A stretch of DNA of 55,533 bases from Microbacterium sp. (GTDB lineage: Bacteria > Actinomycetota > Actinomycetes > Actinomycetales > Microbacteriaceae): positions 1 through 55,533 of the forward strand of contig NZ_QFPF01000007.1 in assembly GCF_003248605.1 (NCBI RefSeq), read 5' to 3'. The notes beneath the pieces were generated by a model, which made no database searches, was not told the DNA's origin, and worked only from the letters and a program-made list of their open reading frames with translations. The position numbers and the translations under genes are program-made. Positions 28,621 to 37,241 of the stretch are shown piece after piece. Positions within the stretch are counted from its first letter, which is position 1; every line of letters begins with the position of its first letter.

Positions 28621-29946
28621 TCAGCTCGACAGCAGGCCGCGCAGCCCGTGCTCGACCCCGTCCAGCCACGTCCCGACGCTCGCGCGCGCCTCGGGGGTGT
28701 CGGGGTAGCGGCAGCGCAGGTGCAGCCCCTCGTCGTTGACGATGAACCAGATCATCACGCCGTCGGTGTCGATCACCGCCGAGACGTACTGGATCGACAT
28801 CCCGGGGCGAACGGCGGGGAGTCGCCGCGTGTCGAGCCACGAGATGGCGAACATGCCCGGCGCCTGCGGCATGCCGCCGTAGGGGGCGAGCAGGGGTGCC
28901 AGGGGGTGCGAGCCGAGGGCGAGCGCCTCTTTCACGGCTGCGGCCCCGGCGTGCGGGGTGGGGTCTTCGATCTCGATGACGGAGTTGGTGATGAACCAGC
29001 CGACCGAGTCGTGCCAGCGCGGCTCGTGCCGGCTGTGCACCGGAAAAACCGCGCGCAGCGGGGCATCGGCCAGACGCCGGGTGACATCCGCGATCACCGC
29101 CAGGGCGCACGCCGTCATGCGCACCCCGTGCGCCCTGGCGTGCTCCTCCAACAGCGCCGTCTCGTCGGCGTCGAGCACGTCGCGCACCTCGACGATCTCG
29201 CGCCGCGGCACCGAGAGGTCGCCGAGGGGCAGGGGGAAGCGGGGCATCAGCCCGTCACCCGCCTGCAGGATCTCGGCCCAGCGCGAGCGCACGTCCTCCG
29301 GCGCGGCGGGCATCGCCTCGAGCAGCTGCGAGTGCTCGGCGAACGACGCGGCCCGCTCGGCGGCGCCGCCGTCGTCCTCGAGCATCGCGACGACGTCGCG
29401 GGCGAGCACGAGCAGCGACCACATGTCCACGTGCGCGTGGTCAGCGCCCAGCACGACGACCGGGCGCTCGTCCGCCGCGTCGATGTCCCCGTCCTCGTCC
29501 CCCGGTCGGTGACCCGGCTCGGGCAGCACGACGCACAGCCGATGCGAGGGCTCCGCGAACGGCGCGCACGCGCCATCCAGCACCGCGCGCAGCGCATCTC
29601 TCGTCGACGCTCCCGACGGCACGGGATGCTGCCGCCACTCCCCGCCGACGATCTCGGTCTCGTGCAGGGTCAGGCCCCCCGCGTCGTCGCGTGCGAAGAC
29701 GGTGCCGAGCGTGCCGTGCCGTGAGATCACCGCGTGCCACGCGACCGCGAGGGCGTCGGGATCGGTTCCGATCGGCGCCCGGAACGCGATCGCCATCCAC
29801 GATCCGGGCCGATCACCCTCGCCCACGTGTCGGCGCTGATCGAACGAGAGCGGCAGGGCGCGGCCGCGCACACCGGACGTGCGCACGGCGTAGCTGTGCA
29901 GCGTGCCCTGCGGCAGGGCCATCTGGGCGACATTCGTCAGGCGCAT
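28621..29946 (-). CDS. Stand-alone condensation-domain (CoA-dependent acyltransferase-like) protein
   Basis: 441-aa protein with the two-lobed chloramphenicol acetyltransferase/condensation fold. The HHxxxDG motif appears as DHAHVDMWS near residue 182: the first His is Asp and the Gly is Met, but the catalytic second His and the structural Asp remain. The second-lobe segment VGWFITNSVIEI is seen near 322. No NRPS or PKS gene is nearby, so it may be a PapA-like acyltransferase or a degenerate condensation enzyme of unknown role. TAGACT lies 8 nt before the ATG. It is divergent from an alpha/beta hydrolase gene. Confidence 0.75.
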   Translation of the reverse strand: MRLTNVAQMALPQGTLHSYAVRTSGVRGRALPLSFDQRRHVGEGDRPGSWMAIAFRAPIGTDPDALAVAWHAVISRHGTLGTVFARDDAGGLTLHETEIVGGEWRQHPVPSGASTRDALRAVLDGACAPFAEPSHRLCVVLPEPGHRPGDEDGDIDAADERPVVVLGADHAHVDMWSLLVLARDVVAMLEDDGGAAERAASFAEHSQLLEAMPAAPEDVRSRWAEILQAGDGLMPRFPLPLGDLSVPRREIVEVRDVLDADETALLEEHARAHGVRMTACALAVIADVTRRLADAPLRAVFPVHSRHEPRWHDSVGWFITNSVIEIEDPTPHAGAAAVKEALALGSHPLAPLLAPYGGMPQAPGMFAISWLDTRRLPAVRPGMSIQYVSAVIDTDGVMIWFIVNDEGLHLRCRYPDTPEARASVGTWLDGVEHGLRGLLSS

Positions 29947-29954
29947 GGCGCCGT

Positions 29955-29960
29955 AGTCTA
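29955..29960 (-). promoter_or_regulatory. -10 box TAGACT for the condensation-domain gene
   Basis: Minus-strand TAGACT, 8 nt before the ATG at 29946. No Shine-Dalgarno sequence is present, so the gene is probably leaderless. Confidence 0.5.
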
Positions 29961-30001
29961 GGGGTCTTACATCTCGCGCTCATGACGCAAACGGAGGTCC
30001 C

Positions 30002-30781
30002 GTGCCCCAGCTCGCCGTCGGGGATGCCATGCTCGATTTCGATGTGACGGGCGATTCCGGCCCCCTTGTGGTGCAGCTGCACGGACTCACCTCCTCGCGC
30101 GCCCGTGACGCGCAGCTCGGCCTCGATCTCGGTCGCGCGCTGCGCGGGCATCGTGTGCTGCGCTACGACGCGCGGGGTCACGGCGGATCGACCGGCAGCG
30201 GCGAGGCCGACGACTACCGCTGGCATCGTCTCGCCGACGATCTGCTCGCCCTCGTCGACCATGTCGCACCGGGCGAGCGCGTGCACGGCGTCGGTCCGTC
30301 GATGGGCACCGGCACGCTGCTGCACGCGGCGCTGCGCGATCCCGAGCGCTTCGCGAGCCTCACCCTCGTCGTGCCCCCCACCGCCTGGGCCTCGCGTCGC
30401 GCACAGGCGGCGACCTACCTCGAGAACGCCCGGCTGGTCGAGCAGGAGGGGCTCGGCGCGTTCGTCGAGCAGGGCAGCACCGCCCCCGTGCCGCCGGCTC
30501 TTGCCGATGCGCCGCTCACGCGCCCGGCCGTGCCCGAGCACCTGCTGCCGACGGTGCTGCGCGGCGCCGCCGCGACCGACTTCCCGACGAAGGCCGCCGT
30601 GGCGGGCATCGTCGTGCCGACGCTCATCCTCGCGTGGATCGGCGATCGCACCCACCCGGTGAAGACGGCCAACAAGCTGCACGAGCTCATCCCGCGCAGC
30701 CGCATCGCGATCGCCCGCACGCCCTACGGCGTGATGGCCTGGCCGGGGCTTTTCGCCGAACACGTCGCGACGGCCGGCTGA
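30002..30781 (+). CDS. Alpha/beta hydrolase-fold protein
   Basis: 259-aa protein with LHGLTSSRARDAQ (oxyanion hole), the RYDARGHGGS strand, and a nucleophile Ser in GPSMGTG near residue 100. A candidate acid lies in AWIGDRTHP. The usual catalytic His in the C-terminal loop is not seen: the expected spot reads RTPYGVMAWPGLFAEHV. Either another His serves or the protein is not a classical hydrolase. GTG start with GGAGG upstream. The following GNAT and enolase-family genes are on the same strand, so it may belong to an acyl-amino-acid module. Confidence 0.78.
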   Translation: MPQLAVGDAMLDFDVTGDSGPLVVQLHGLTSSRARDAQLGLDLGRALRGHRVLRYDARGHGGSTGSGEADDYRWHRLADDLLALVDHVAPGERVHGVGPSMGTGTLLHAALRDPERFASLTLVVPPTAWASRRAQAATYLENARLVEQEGLGAFVEQGSTAPVPPALADAPLTRPAVPEHLLPTVLRGAAATDFPTKAAVAGIVVPTLILAWIGDRTHPVKTANKLHELIPRSRIAIARTPYGVMAWPGLFAEHVATAG

Positions 30782-30826
30782 GCACATCCCGCTCGGGTCG
30801 GAGGTGCGCCCGCGGGCGCGGCGCGA

Positions 30827-30832
30827 CAGACT
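30827..30832 (+). promoter_or_regulatory. Leaderless -10 box CAGACT
   Basis: CAGACT, 6 nt before the GNAT ATG at 30839; no ribosome binding site is visible. Confidence 0.4.
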
Positions 30833-30838
30833 GGCATC

Positions 30839-31534
30839 ATGCGATCGGTCCGGGAACTGACGACGATGGACGAGATGATCGAGGCCTCGATCATGCTCGA
30901 GCGGGTGTGGGGCGGAGGCCGCGATGTGATGCCGGCATCGGTGCTGCGCGCCCTGCAGCACTCCGGCAACTACGTCGTGGGCGTCTTCGACGACGACGAC
31001 ATGGTGGGCGCCTCGGTCGGCTTCTTCGGTGCTCCGGCGCTGCGCGCGATGCACTCCCACATCACCGGCGTCGTACCCGACCATCAGGGTCAGGGCTGGG
31101 GGCGTCTGCTCAAGGGTCATCAGCGCGAATGGGCGTTCGCACGCGATGTCGGCCACATCACGTGGACCTTCGACCCGCTCGTGGCCCGCAACGCCCACTT
31201 CAATCTGCGTGTGCTCGGAACCCGCGCGGTGGAGTACCTGGTCAACCACTACGGCGCGATGGACGACGGCCTCAACCGCGGCGACGAGACTGATCGGCTG
31301 ATGGTCACCTGGGCGCTCGCGGCGCCCCCCGCACCGACTCCCGCGGACGATGAGATCGTGGCGACCGTGCCGATCCCGCCCGACATCGAGGCGGTGCGGC
31401 GCGGCAGCGAGGCGGCGGCCGCCGATTGGCGGGTCCGGGTGCGCGAGGCCATCCTCGGACATCTCGGCGACGGGCTCGTCATCGGCGGGTTCGACAGCGC
31501 CCGAGGTTACCTCTTCACCCGCCCCGCGCGCTGA
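30839..31534 (+). CDS. GNAT-family acyltransferase (predicted N-succinyltransferase-like)
   Basis: 231 aa with a GNAT core: GVFDDDDMVGASVGF strand pair near 48 and the acyl-CoA pyrophosphate loop VPDHQGQGWGRLLK near 80-93. It belongs to the larger GNAT group often encoded beside N-succinylamino-acid racemases, in which the partner N-succinylates D-amino acids. It ends 4 bp before the enolase-superfamily gene, which supports that pairing. Substrate assignment is inference. Confidence 0.8.
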   Translation: MRSVRELTTMDEMIEASIMLERVWGGGRDVMPASVLRALQHSGNYVVGVFDDDDMVGASVGFFGAPALRAMHSHITGVVPDHQGQGWGRLLKGHQREWAFARDVGHITWTFDPLVARNAHFNLRVLGTRAVEYLVNHYGAMDDGLNRGDETDRLMVTWALAAPPAPTPADDEIVATVPIPPDIEAVRRGSEAAAADWRVRVREAILGHLGDGLVIGGFDSARGYLFTRPAR

Positions 31535-31538
31535 CGCC

Positions 31539-32675
31539 ATGACCGATCCCGCGGCCCTGCCACCCGTCGCCCTCGATGCGATCGAGTTGCGGGTGCTGCA
31601 CCTGCCCCTGGTCTCGCCGTTCACGACGTCGTTCGGCACCGAGGCCGTGCGCGAGGTCATCGTCGTGCGCGCTGTGAGCCCCGACGGCGAGGGCTGGGGC
31701 GAGATCGTCACGCAGGCCGCTCCGCTGTACTCGAGCGAGTACACGCAAGGGGCATGGGATGTCTGCATACGTCACCTCATCCCGGCACTGTTGAGCGAGA
31801 CCGCGGTCCCGCCACACGATGTCGGCCGCGTGCTCGAGCCCTTCGTGGGACACCGCATGGCCAAGGCGGGTCTCGAGCTCGCCGTGCTCGACGCGTCGCT
31901 GCACGCCGAGGGCGCAGCGCTCGGCGCGTATCTCGGTGCCGTCGTCGATCGGGTGCCCTCCGGGGTCTCGGTGGGGCTGCAGCGCGATCCCGCCGCCCTC
32001 GTCGACGCCGTTGCGGGCTACCTCGACGAGGGCTACCGGCGCATCAAGATCAAGATCAAGCCCGGTCGCGACATCGGCGACACGGCCGCCGTCCGGGCGG
32101 CCTTCGGCGACATCCCTCTGCAGGTGGATGCCAACTCGGCCTATACGCTCGGCGACACCGCCACGCTGGCCGAGCTCGACGCGTTCGGGCTGCTTCTCAT
32201 CGAGCAGCCGCTGCAGGAGGACGACCTCGTCGACCACGCCACGCTCTCCCGGACGCTGCGCACCCCCGTGTGCCTCGACGAATCGATCACCTCGCGCAAG
32301 GCCGCCGTGGACGCGCTCGCGTTGGGCGCGGCATCCATCGTCAACATCAAGGCGGGGCGGGTGGGGGGATATCTGGAGGCGGTGCGCATCCACGACCTGT
32401 GCCAGGCCGCAGGGGTGCCGGTGTGGTGCGGCGGCATGCTCGAGACGGGTATCGGACGGGCGGCCAACGCGGCGCTGGCGGCCCTGCCCGGCTTCACCCT
32501 GCCGGGCGATGTGTCGGCCTCGTCGCGCTTCTACCTGCGCGACATCGTCACCGAGCCCGCGGTGCTGGAAGACGGCCACGTGCGGGTGCCGTCCGGGCCG
32601 GGGATCGGCGTCGAGATCGACGCTGTCGCCCTCGACGAGGTCACGGTCGCGCGCGAGATCGTGCGCCGCGGCTGA
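31539..32675 (+). CDS. menC: o-Succinylbenzoate synthase / N-succinylamino-acid racemase family enzyme
   Basis: 378-aa enolase-superfamily protein of the MenC group. The catalytic Lys pair lies in KIKIK (170-174), the metal ligands are Asp197 (VDANSAY), Glu222 (IEQPL) and Asp247 (LDESI), and the opposite-face Lys is Lys271 (NIKAGR). The family has both menaquinone OSBS and N-succinylamino-acid racemase members. No other men gene is nearby and a GNAT gene precedes it by 4 bp, so racemase function is favoured. ATG at 31539. Confidence 0.85.
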   Translation: MTDPAALPPVALDAIELRVLHLPLVSPFTTSFGTEAVREVIVVRAVSPDGEGWGEIVTQAAPLYSSEYTQGAWDVCIRHLIPALLSETAVPPHDVGRVLEPFVGHRMAKAGLELAVLDASLHAEGAALGAYLGAVVDRVPSGVSVGLQRDPAALVDAVAGYLDEGYRRIKIKIKPGRDIGDTAAVRAAFGDIPLQVDANSAYTLGDTATLAELDAFGLLLIEQPLQEDDLVDHATLSRTLRTPVCLDESITSRKAAVDALALGAASIVNIKAGRVGGYLEAVRIHDLCQAAGVPVWCGGMLETGIGRAANAALAALPGFTLPGDVSASSRFYLRDIVTEPAVLEDGHVRVPSGPGIGVEIDAVALDEVTVAREIVRRG

Positions 32676-32699
32676 GCGGGCCCGCCGGCACGGGGTCGG

Positions 32700-34151
32700 T
32701 CAGGACGAGAGCGCCGTCTCTCGTCCGAGCTCCTCGAGCAGGCGCAGCCAGACCTCGCTGAGGGTGGGGTACGCGGGCACGGCGTGCCAGAGCCGATGGA
32801 TCGGCACTTCGCCGACCACGGCGATCGTCGCCGACGACAGCAGCTCGGCGACATCCGCCCCGGCGAAGGTCGCACCGACCACGACCCCGCGCTCGGTGTC
32901 GATCACGAGCTTCGCGCACCCGACGTAGCCCTCGGCGTGCACCGTCGCGCCTGCGAGCCACGACATGTCGTACTCGACGGCACGCGTCGGGATGCCGGCA
33001 TCCCGTGCCTGCTGCTCGGTCAGGCCGACTGCGGCCACCTCGGGATCGGTGAACACGACCTGGGGGACGGCCGCGTGATCGGCCGTCGCGACGTGGCGGC
33101 CCCAGGGGGCGTCGTCGACGTCGCCTCCCGTGGCCCGCGCGGCGATGACGTCACCCGCCGCCCGCGCCTGGTACTTGCCCTGGTGGGTCAGCAGCGCCCG
33201 CCCGGCGGCATCGCCCGCCGCATAGAGCCAGTCGATGGGCTCACCGTCGGGGCCGAGCACGCGCAGGGTGTCGTCGGTGGAGAGCGCGGCGCCGGGCTCC
33301 AGCCCGATCGTCTCGAGCCCCAGCGACTCGGTGCGCGGGCGGCGCCCCGTGGCGACGAGCACCTCGTCGGCGACGATCTCCTCGCCGTCGGTCAGGGTGA
33401 GGTGCACGCCGTCGTCCGCGCGGCGGACGGACGTCGCCTCGGTGTGGGTGCGGATGCCCACGCCGGCCTCGCGCAGGGCCTGGGCGACCAGCTCGCCGGC
33501 GAAGGGCTCGTTGCCGGTCAGGAGCGTCCCACCGCGCACGAGCATCGTCACGGCGGAGCCCAGGGAGGAGAACGCCGTCGCGAACTCGGTGGCCACGACC
33601 CCCGCCCCGATCACGACCAGGCGATTCGGCACCCGCTGCGCGGCAGCGGCCTCGCGGTTCGTCCACGGTGCCGCCTCCGACAGGCCCGGGATGCCGGGGA
33701 TCATCGCCGCGCTGCCGGTGCACAGGGCGACGGCCGAGCGGGCGACGAGGGTCGAGGTCTCGCCCGCCGCGGTCGTGACCTGAACCCGGCGCTCGCCGTC
33801 GAGCGTCGCGTGCCCGCGGACGAGCTCGATGCCCGCACCCTCGAGCCACGACACCTGTCCGGCGTCGCTCCACGAGGACGTCGCACCGTCGCGGAAGCGC
33901 AGCGCCTGCGTCGCATCCGGCAGACCGTCGAAAGCCTCGCGCGCCCCGGGCACACGCCGCGCCGCACGCAGGGCCGAGCCCGGGCGCAGCAGCGCCTTCG
34001 TCGGCATGCACGCCCAGTACGAGCACTCGCCGCCGACCAGCTCGGCTTCCACGATGGCGACCGACAGGCCCCCCTGCACGGCCCGATCGGCGAGATTCTC
34101 CCCCACCGCTCCGGCACCGACGACGATCAGATCGAACTCGCGCTCCGTCAT
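32700..34151 (-). CDS. Pyridine nucleotide-disulfide oxidoreductase
   Basis: 483-aa FAD enzyme of the lipoamide dehydrogenase/mercuric reductase group. It has the FAD-binding VGAGAVG (11-17), redox-active Cys43 and Cys48 in GGECSYWACMPTKALLR, a second GAGVVATEFA NAD-binding motif, YAAGDAAGR, and a C-terminal HAVPAYPTLSE that supplies the His/Glu pair to the partner subunit. No 2-oxoacid dehydrogenase genes are close, so the partner substrate is unknown. TAGCAT 7 nt upstream suggests leaderless expression. Confidence 0.87.
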   Translation of the reverse strand: MTEREFDLIVVGAGAVGENLADRAVQGGLSVAIVEAELVGGECSYWACMPTKALLRPGSALRAARRVPGAREAFDGLPDATQALRFRDGATSSWSDAGQVSWLEGAGIELVRGHATLDGERRVQVTTAAGETSTLVARSAVALCTGSAAMIPGIPGLSEAAPWTNREAAAAQRVPNRLVVIGAGVVATEFATAFSSLGSAVTMLVRGGTLLTGNEPFAGELVAQALREAGVGIRTHTEATSVRRADDGVHLTLTDGEEIVADEVLVATGRRPRTESLGLETIGLEPGAALSTDDTLRVLGPDGEPIDWLYAAGDAAGRALLTHQGKYQARAAGDVIAARATGGDVDDAPWGRHVATADHAAVPQVVFTDPEVAAVGLTEQQARDAGIPTRAVEYDMSWLAGATVHAEGYVGCAKLVIDTERGVVVGATFAGADVAELLSSATIAVVGEVPIHRLWHAVPAYPTLSEVWLRLLEELGRETALSS

Positions 34152-34158
34152 GCTCTCG

Positions 34159-34164
34159 ATGCTA
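34159..34164 (-). promoter_or_regulatory. Leaderless -10 box TAGCAT
   Basis: Minus-strand TAGCAT, 7 nt before the disulfide oxidoreductase ATG at 34151. Confidence 0.5.
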
Positions 34165-34273
34165 GGGGCGACGCGGGCGCTGAGGGGCCGACGGGTAGGA
34201 TCGAACGGTATGTCGCGGCGCTCGCCGCGCCCGCGAATCCGCGAACCCCAGCATCCCGACCATTGGAGCCACC

Positions 34274-35659
34274 GTGGCCGAGCAGTCCCGCCTCGACAAA
34301 GTGATCGCCCTCGCCCGCCACCGCGGGTTCGTCTTCCAGGCGGGCGAGATCTACGGCGGATCGCGGTCGGCGTGGGACTACGGGCCTTTGGGCACCGAGC
34401 TCAAGGAGAACATCCGCCGCCAGTGGTGGCAGACGTTCGTGCGCGGCCGTGGGGACATGGTGGGGCTGGATTCCTCGATCATCCTGCCCAAGCGCGTGTG
34501 GGAGGCGTCGGGTCACGTCGCGACGTTCACCGACCCGCTCGTGGAGTGCCTGCAGTGCCACAAGCGGTTCCGCGCCGACAACCTCGTCGAGGACTTCGAG
34601 GCGCGCAAGGGTCGCGCGCCCGACGGGGGACTCGCCGGGGTGCCCTGCCCGAACTGCGGCACGAAGGGGCAGTACACCGAGCCCAAGGCGTTCTCGGGCC
34701 TCATGAAGACCTACCTGGGCGTCGTCGACGACGAGTCCGGACTGAACTACCTGCGCCCCGAGACCGCGCAGGGCATCTTCGTCAACTTCGGCAATGTCGT
34801 CACCGCGTCGCGCAAGAAGCCGCCCTTCGGCGTCGGCCAGGTCGGCAAGGCCTTCCGTAACGAGATCACTCCCGGAAACTTCATCTTCCGCACCCGCGAG
34901 TTCGAGCAGATGGAGATCGAGTACTTCGTGCCCCCGGCCGAGGCGCAGGAGTGGTTCGAGCACTGGGTCGAGGCCTGCTGGAACTGGTTCATCGACCTCG
35001 GTGTCGACCCGGCCCACATGCGCCGGTACGACGTGCCGGAGGGGGACCGCGCCCACTACTCCGCGGGCACGATCGACGTCGAGTACGCCTTCGGGTTCCC
35101 CGGCAAGCAGTGGGGCGAGCTGATGGGCATCGCCAACCGCACCGACTACGACCTCTCGAGCCACGCCGAGGCGTCCGGACAGAACCTGTCGTACTTCGAC
35201 CAGACGACCGGCGAGAGATACGTCCCGTACGTCATCGAGCCCTCGTTCGGCCTCACCCGCGCCATGATGGCGTTCCTCGTCGATTCGTACCGTGAGGAGG
35301 AGGTGCCCAACGCAAAGGGCGGCACCGACACGCGCACGGTGCTGGGCCTTGACCCGCGCCTCGCGCCCGTCAAGGTCGCGGTGCTTCCGCTCTCGCGCAA
35401 CGAGCGGCTCTCGCCCCTCGCGCGCGAGGTCGCCGACGACCTGAGGGGCGACTGGAACATCGACTTCGACGACGCCGGAGCGATCGGCCGCCGCTACCGT
35501 CGGCAGGACGAGATCGGCACGCCGTTCTGCGTCACGATCGACTTCGACTCTCTCGAGGACCGCGCGGTCACCGTGCGTGATCGCGACACGATGAACCAGG
35601 AGCGCGTGCCCCTCGAGGCACTGCACGGCTATCTCGCCGAGCGCCTGCGCGGCGCCTGA
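34274..35659 (+). CDS. glyS: Glycyl-tRNA synthetase (alpha2 type)
   Basis: 461-aa class II synthetase charging tRNA-Gly. It has the GRS-type start [20 protein letters not shown], a zinc-type insertion with CLQCHKRF and CPNCGTKG, motif 2 [21 protein letters not shown], motif 3 PSFGLTRAM, and an anticodon-binding domain (about 360-455). Start GTG at 34274 with GGAG upstream. It is the only tRNA synthetase in the window and an essential housekeeping gene. Confidence 0.96.
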   Translation: MAEQSRLDKVIALARHRGFVFQAGEIYGGSRSAWDYGPLGTELKENIRRQWWQTFVRGRGDMVGLDSSIILPKRVWEASGHVATFTDPLVECLQCHKRFRADNLVEDFEARKGRAPDGGLAGVPCPNCGTKGQYTEPKAFSGLMKTYLGVVDDESGLNYLRPETAQGIFVNFGNVVTASRKKPPFGVGQVGKAFRNEITPGNFIFRTREFEQMEIEYFVPPAEAQEWFEHWVEACWNWFIDLGVDPAHMRRYDVPEGDRAHYSAGTIDVEYAFGFPGKQWGELMGIANRTDYDLSSHAEASGQNLSYFDQTTGERYVPYVIEPSFGLTRAMMAFLVDSYREEEVPNAKGGTDTRTVLGLDPRLAPVKVAVLPLSRNERLSPLAREVADDLRGDWNIDFDDAGAIGRRYRRQDEIGTPFCVTIDFDSLEDRAVTVRDRDTMNQERVPLEALHGYLAERLRGA

Positions 35660-35720
35660 GCTGCAGCATCCATCGCCCGCTCGCCGGGCTCGCGGTGCGT
35701 CGGCCGCCCCTGTCTCTTGC

Positions 35721-35785
35721 GTTGGGGCGTTGAAATCACCGTGGGGCGTGCTGCTGCGCGCCCCGCGGTTGCGCTGACGCCCCAC
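35721..35785. repeat. GGGGCGT palindromic repeat family, copy A
   Basis: 65-bp unit starting GTTGGGGCGTTGAAATCAC and ending ACGCCCCAC, with nested inverted repeats (GGGGCG against CGCCCC twice). Copy B, 50 bp downstream, matches at about 62 of 65 positions. The 35660-35963 gap (304 bp) between glyS and the DUF1801 gene holds these two copies plus related CGCCCC/GGGGCG stretches and no gene. Confidence 0.85.
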
Positions 35786-35834
35786 CGCGGGGTTGGGCGC
35801 GTGCTGACGTCCCTCGCCGCCCCGGTCTTCGCGG

Positions 35835-35899
35835 GTTGGGGCGTTGAAATCACGTTGGGGCGTGCTGCTGCGCGCCCCACGGTTGCGCTGACGCCCCAC
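35835..35899. repeat. GGGGCGT palindromic repeat family, copy B
   Basis: Near-identical to copy A, with only three differences seen, and in the same orientation. It would form a long cruciform or RNA hairpin. It lies between the convergent glyS and DUF1801 genes, so it could also act as a two-way terminator. Confidence 0.85.
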
Positions 35900-35963
35900 G
35901 GCGGGCACGTCGCGCGCGCCGACGCCCCAAAAGTGGGTGGGCACGTCGGGGCGCGCCGGCCCG

Positions 35964-36389
35964 TCAGGCTGTGACGGTGAGCTGCGCGTAGTCCCCGCCG
36001 CCGCCGGTGACGAAGGCGTGCGACGCCGCGACGATCTCGCGCAGCACCGTCGGGTCGACGGCGGCGACGTCGGACAGGTACAGGCATCCGACCCCGGTCG
36101 AGTGCGGACCCAGCTCGGCCAGCCGCTCGCCGTGCGCCTGGATGCCGTCGAGCAGGTACAGCGTCGAGGCCTGCTTGCGCGGGGCAAACGCGATGATGGG
36201 CGAGTCCCCTTCGGTGCCTGTCGGGTAGCGGTAGTGACAGCTGCCGAAGCCGATGATCGTGCCCCACAGCTCGGGCTCACGCCCGCTGACCTCGCGCATC
36301 AGGGCGAGCAGCGCCTCGGCGTCGCGGCGGCGCGCCGCGGGGGTTACCTTTGCGACGAACGCGTCGACGTCGCCTCCGGTGATCTTCAT
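35964..36389 (-). CDS. DUF1801 (YdhG-like) protein
   Basis: 141 aa with the DUF1801 pattern: LLALMREVSGREPELWGTIIGFGSCHYRYP (shown in two pieces, about 27-56) and LYLLDGIQAHGERLAELG. The family is small, cytosolic and of unknown biochemical role. It follows the HhH-GPD gene with 4 bp between, so the two are co-transcribed. Confidence 0.82.
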   Translation of the reverse strand: MKITGGDVDAFVAKVTPAARRRDAEALLALMREVSGREPELWGTIIGFGSCHYRYPTGTEGDSPIIAFAPRKQASTLYLLDGIQAHGERLAELGPHSTGVGCLYLSDVAAVDPTVLREIVAASHAFVTGGGGDYAQLTVTA

Positions 36390-36393
36390 GCAG

Positions 36394-36966
36394 TCAGTCC
36401 TTCTGCTTCGCGGCGGCTTTCATCGCCTTCTTGAATTCGCGCACCTTGGCCAGCGATTCGGCGCTTGTGATGTCCGCGACGCTGCGATGCGAGTCCTCGT
36501 CGCCGTAGGGGGCGGATGCTGCGCGCCAGCCTCCGCCCGCATACCCGTACTGCTTGCCGAGCAGCGCCAGAAAGATCTTGGCCTTCTGGTCGCCGAAGCC
36601 CGGCAGGGCCTTGAGGCGGCGCAGCACCTCGGGGCCGTCGGGTTCGCCGCGGGTCCAGATCGCGGCGGCGTCGCCGTCCCACTCATCGGTGATCGCCGTG
36701 CACAGCGACTGCACGCGCGCCGCCATCGAACCCGGAAAACGATGCACCGACGGCGTCTGGCGGAAGACCTCGACGAACGCCTCCGGGTCGTAGGACGCGA
36801 TCGCGGGTGCCTCGAGGGCGCCGACCCTGTCGCGGATCTCGGCGGGTCCGGCGAACGCCGCCTCCATCGTGATCTGCTGATCGAGCAGCATCCCGATGAT
36901 CAGGGCGAGGGGGTCGGTGCTCAGCAGCTCGTCGGCTGCCGGGTCTCCGGTGATGTGCAGCGGCAT
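36394..36966 (-). CDS. HhH-GPD-type base-excision repair family protein
   Basis: 190 aa with an N-terminal [13 protein letters not shown] segment and a helix-hairpin-helix [18 protein letters not shown] near 125-142, as in DNA glycosylases of the endonuclease III/AlkA superfamily. It is short, and no clear catalytic Asp downstream of the HhH or Fe-S cysteines is seen, so glycosylase activity is uncertain. The start at 36966 has CAGACT 6 nt upstream (leaderless). It is co-transcribed with the DUF1801 gene. Confidence 0.82.
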   Translation of the reverse strand: MPLHITGDPAADELLSTDPLALIIGMLLDQQITMEAAFAGPAEIRDRVGALEAPAIASYDPEAFVEVFRQTPSVHRFPGSMAARVQSLCTAITDEWDGDAAAIWTRGEPDGPEVLRRLKALPGFGDQKAKIFLALLGKQYGYAGGGWRAASAPYGDEDSHRSVADITSAESLAKVREFKKAMKAAAKQKD

Positions 36967-36972
36967 GGGTCA

Positions 36973-36978
36973 AGTCTG
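36973..36978 (-). promoter_or_regulatory. Leaderless -10 box CAGACT
   Basis: Minus-strand CAGACT, 6 nt before the HhH-GPD ATG at 36966. Confidence 0.45.
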
Positions 36979-36992
36979 GCACCGCCCGCGGC

Positions 36993-37079
36993 GGCACAGA
37001 ACTCCGGAGGATCGCGATGATCCGCGCGCTGTGGCTGCGGGAACGGCGTCGAACCGCCCGACCTTCCGGAGTGTTGTGC
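36993..37079. repeat. Imperfect inverted repeat with ACTCCGGA core
   Basis: The left arm contains GCACAGAACTCCGGAGG (36994-37010) and the right arm CCTTCCGGAGTGTTGTGC (37062-37079), pairing over about 14 of 18 positions and enclosing about 51 nt. No second copy was found in the window. It lies in the 36967-37241 gap between hemA and the HhH-GPD gene. Confidence 0.55.
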
Positions 37080-37112
37080 AGAATCGGCCGGTGGGAGCCG
37101 ATCGGTGCCGGG

Positions 37113-37225
37113 CCGCCGAGCGGGGCAGGCGCCGAGCGGGGCAGGCGCCGAGCGGGGCAGCCGCCGACCGGATCAGGCACCGACCGGAGCAGCCGCCGAG
37201 CGGAGCAGGCACCGACCGGGATCAG
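37113..37225. repeat. 16-bp tandem repeat, seven units
   Basis: Seven head-to-tail units of consensus (G/C)CGCCGAGCGGGGCAG. The first three differ only at the first base; later ones carry GACC, GGAG or GATC variants, and the last is 17 bp. No spacers, so not CRISPR. It lies just downstream of the hemA stop (minus strand), in non-coding DNA. Frame-neutral changes are not enriched, so it does not look translated. Confidence 0.9.
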
Positions 37226-37241
37226 CACCAGCCCTGCCGGC

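Noticed and set aside
37113..37225. Tandem 16-bp repeats considered as a CRISPR array
   Set aside because: The units are directly adjacent without spacers, and no cas genes are in the window.
36967..37241. Small RNA or riboswitch in the hemA/HhH-GPD gap
   Set aside because: Only repeats and an imperfect inverted repeat are visible, and no known riboswitch core or tRNA-like fold was recognised. No tRNA or rRNA gene was found anywhere in the window.
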